From Aurelia coerulea (lineage: Eukaryota > Cnidaria > Scyphozoa > Semaeostomeae > Ulmaridae): a stretch of DNA of 64,000 bases. The stretch is from the NCBI GenBank assembly GCA_039566865.1, contig CM076960.1, forward strand, positions 3,472,001 through 3,536,000. The letters are read 5' to 3'. A program made the translations under genes and the position numbers. Under the pieces are notes generated by a model. It saw only the letters and a program-made list of their open reading frames with translations. It was not told the DNA's origin and searched no databases. Below are positions 61,196 to 64,000 of this stretch, piece after piece. The number at the start of each line of letters is the position of its first letter. The stretch's first letter is position 1.

Positions 61196-64000
61196 CTACA
61201 GAATGAGCTTCGACCGCAGTCAGAAGGTAGGCTGACCTGTCAAAAAATTGAAAAGATTCTAGTGGGAGCAGAGGTTGCAAATCTTTGAAAAGGCTGGTGT
61301 AAAACTGAGTGACCTATCTCTTTAAACTGAATCATTTCAAAGAAAATTTAGCTATTTCTCTATCTGAAATCTTCAACATTTCTTCTTTTTGAAGGATTCA
61401 AGAACAATTTTCAAAAAATTTAAAACCATCGTAATTTCTAAACTGTTTGACGCAACATGAAATAATTTTGAAGAAACCCATAGTTTATGAATCTTAACAA
61501 TATGGTATCAAGCTAAAGTCTGTCACTTATCTGGTTTATGATTTAGAAATTTGATGACGTCACATCCTCAAATGAACTGAAACGTAAGATACGCCGTAAT
61601 TTTGAAAAATATTCAAAATTTTGAAAAGTCCAACCGTAGAATTATAGATAAGTATCTAAAGTTTCTTTCAAGCCATTCAATCAGAAGAAATAGGTCATTG
61701 CATTTTACAACCACCTTTTTGAGTCGAGTTAAAGATTTGGAACCTTTGCTTCTTGTGGGTCAGTCAAAAAAAGGACAGGGCTCAAATTTTTCAAATGGTG
61801 CGGTGGGTGTAAAACTTCAATCAATTTTCTTTGAATCAAATTACTTGGAAGGAACTTGGGGTACTTGCTGTAAACCTGAAGTGCAATTTTTCGCTTTCTT
61901 GATTAGTTTCAAAATGGCGGCATTCATAAAATTTGAGGTTGTGACACCACCAAATTTCTAAATCCTGAACAAGAAAAGCTACAGATTTCTGCTTGCCAGC
62001 AAATTGTAGGCCTTCATAAACTATGGTTTTCTAGAAGATTGTATCATTTTATCACCATTGATATTGGATATATAATGATTTATTTTTTCAAAACGATCCA
62101 CGAATTCTTTCAAAAATAATAAAAAATGCCACCTTATCAAGAAATGTCCACGACTGATTAACAACAAAATACCTCAAGTTCATTTTAACCCATTCAATTT
62201 AAAAAGAAATGGAGTAGAATTTTACACCCATCTTTTTCAAGAGTTGAAAGATTTGAGTCCTATGTTGTCAAAAAACAAGTTCTGGCTGAAAAGCCATTGC
62301 TCCTTGGATTCAAGGCAATGATATCGGCAAGAAATACACCCCTTCAACAAAACGGTGCATGATGAGTAATCAGGATCGAAATCTCACATAAGTTGTACTA
62401 TTTCTGTTGTGCTCGCGTTTTATCTCGCTCCTCAAAAGTTCTTTTGTGAACATTTGATGGCGAGAAACTTCTCCCGTATATTTTCCACACTTTTAGGTAT
62501 TTTTTCTTGATTTTTTAATGATATTTTAATGTGAAATGTGATACAGGGCATTGTTGATTTCAGGCACTGTGGGCCTTAGGCCGACAGTCCCTTTACTCGC
62601 CAGTGTCAAACATTAACAATATGACTTTCACACTTTATGTTCAACCTTGACAAGAGTCTTGAAAAGTGTTCTTCCTATGGCTAACTAGCTAATACTCTTG
62701 TAAACGAAATGCTGCCTTCTACTCCTCTGTTCTTTGGATTTTCAAATACGCGAGAGTGAACAGGGAGAGCATTTCCTTTTGCTTCAATCAATATCTCAGC
62801 TAGTTTAGGCCTGGTTCAAACGTCGCACTTTTCATGTGCCGAACCTAATTAAGTTAGGAACGATACTTGTGCATGTTTAGCGTGACATCCGTTTCAAATG
62901 TTGAACTTAATTATATCCCTCCAAATATGCTCTGCATGAAGTATCTAGTTTAGTTTAGGCGCGTAAACTCATGTACCGGTTGCACCAAAATAAACTATGC
63001 ACGTTTGGCAGGCCACAATAAATTGATTACTGGACCGATTTTGAAGATTTAAGAATTAATCTTTAGCAGAAAGCCTGAATTCGATTCTGGGACTTTTTGT
63101 CTAAATTTTTCCGTTTTCAATTTTTAGAGCAAGAAACGAGTTTCTTAACATTTTTGTTTTCGAAAATCTTTTAGCATGAAATAATTCATTGAAAAACCCC
63201 CGTCTAAGTGCCCCGGAGAGAAGTCAAATGTTCGCCGGGGATCTTGCGATCGAAAAACAGTCAATTATTTTCTGGGGGAGCTCCTATTTTGTACCGAGGA
63301 CAGCATAACTATCGGTGGCGACATCTTTCGGCCTGAAGAAAGTTTTTCAAATTTCTCTCCGGGGTTTCCCAATTCGCTGCCGAGGTTTTACTTGTGAGGC
63401 ATTTTGTACCGGGGGGATTCAAATTTCATCCAGGGACAGATTTTGCTTCAATTTTTTTCACCGGGGAAATCACTGGGGCAGAACGAGCCGGGTACTTATA
63501 CGGGGGTGTATTGAAGACGAAGTCCGAATAGCCATTACCCCATTCACACTTGCAAGCAAAACCAGCCTAAAATCAACCAGGTTATAAAATGGGGCGTTCT
63601 AATTGGTCAATCCAATGAGTTATGTTCATATGATTAGTTGAATTTTTTCCTGGTTTAGATAAAGCTGGTTTAACAGTGTAAGTGTAAATAGGGTATATGC
63701 GATTTGTTGTTTCAAGCCAAAAGTAAAGGGTGGCTTTAAGCTTATGGTCAAAGCTGTAGACTAAAGGCCCTCCTATAAGATTTTCCCTGAAGCCACATTT
63801 TGCTTGGAGCTTGGATATCTTTTTGCAGACAAATCAGAGAAATGTGCATGGGTTAATGTAACACCAAGCTGAGCAGCATATTTTTTGGGTCAACCACACT
63901 GTCGGCAGGAACTATATTCTCCGAGGCTTTCTATAAGCTTCGTTGTGACGTCAAGCAACATGGTGCAAAATTTAAAAAAATCAACATCGAAATTCAGAAT
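61196..64000 (-). other. 5' flank or further intron of the lectin gene
   Basis: Two foldback family 1 copies (61273-61750, 61776-62266), a repeat fragment near 62972-63060 and CCGGGGA-rich phrases at 63200-63480. I found no further exon, promoter or signal-peptide-like start; the next exon must end in phase 2. Confidence 0.4.
61273..62266. mobile_element. Two tandem foldback family 1 copies
   Basis: Copy at 61273-61750 belongs to the subfamily of 46184-46722 (tttgatgacgtcacatcctc). Copy at 61776-62266 belongs to that of 599-1105 (tttcaaaatggcggcatt, gatttgagtcctatg). Confidence 0.68.

Noticed and set aside
62266..64000. Start exon or signal peptide of the lectin gene
   Set aside because: No minus-strand ATG followed by a hydrophobic core and a phase 2 donor could be found; the 5' end is probably outside the window.

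Overview
The window is animal genomic DNA, AT-rich and full of introns. The domain mix (EGF, Sushi, HYR, F5/8C-like F-type lectin, ricin-type lectin, Ig), GT-AG introns and many non-LTR retrotransposon and MITE remnants show a metazoan. The reverse-transcriptase fragments look like those common in anthozoan cnidarians, so a coral, octocoral or anemone is my best guess; this is inference from remembered families.

The window is dominated by one gene on the minus strand. Its last exon is at 5111-5283 and its exons run up to at least 61051-61195; the 5' end, with any signal peptide, lies beyond the right edge. I traced 35 exons by hand. Splice dinucleotides and reading phase agree at every junction, with only the exon near 10.8 kb ambiguous. 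The partial protein has 1910 residues in this model (numbering starts at the first complete codon of the exon at 61195). In order it carries: about 430 residues of unrecognised beta-rich modules; a Cys-rich helical stretch running into a strongly cationic amphipathic segment that ends in four arginines; a hydrophobic Ala/Val/Gly segment and a further beta-rich module; six ricin-B-type repeats (two beta-trefoils); an F-type lectin (FTP/F5/8C) domain; four EGF domains; two Sushi domains; two HYR domains; an unrecognised Cys-rich module; two GCC2/GCC3 (TNFR-like) Cys-rich modules; and a C-terminal I-set Ig domain. I see no transmembrane or GPI segment at the C-terminus, so a large secreted, carbohydrate-binding matrix or pattern-recognition protein is the likely role.

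Downstream on the same strand (1-3484) is a second, partial gene encoding two tandem domains that resemble bacterial muconolactone delta-isomerase (CatC-like, ferredoxin-like fold). Exons 1-3 carry domain 1 and the first strand of domain 2; exons 4 and 5 continue domain 2 off the left edge.

The remaining sequence is introns and intergenic DNA. They hold 5'-truncated, inverted and nested LINE copies; two tRNA-derived SINE families; MITEs with diagnostic target-site duplications (hAT 8 bp, Harbinger TAA with a matching empty site, piggyBac TTAA, Tc1/mariner TA); several foldback families; large palindromes; a 69-bp minisatellite of about 25 copies; tetra- and pentanucleotide arrays; and a candidate hammerhead ribozyme near 44.1 kb. 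I saw no bacterial genes, tRNA, rRNA or CRISPR.
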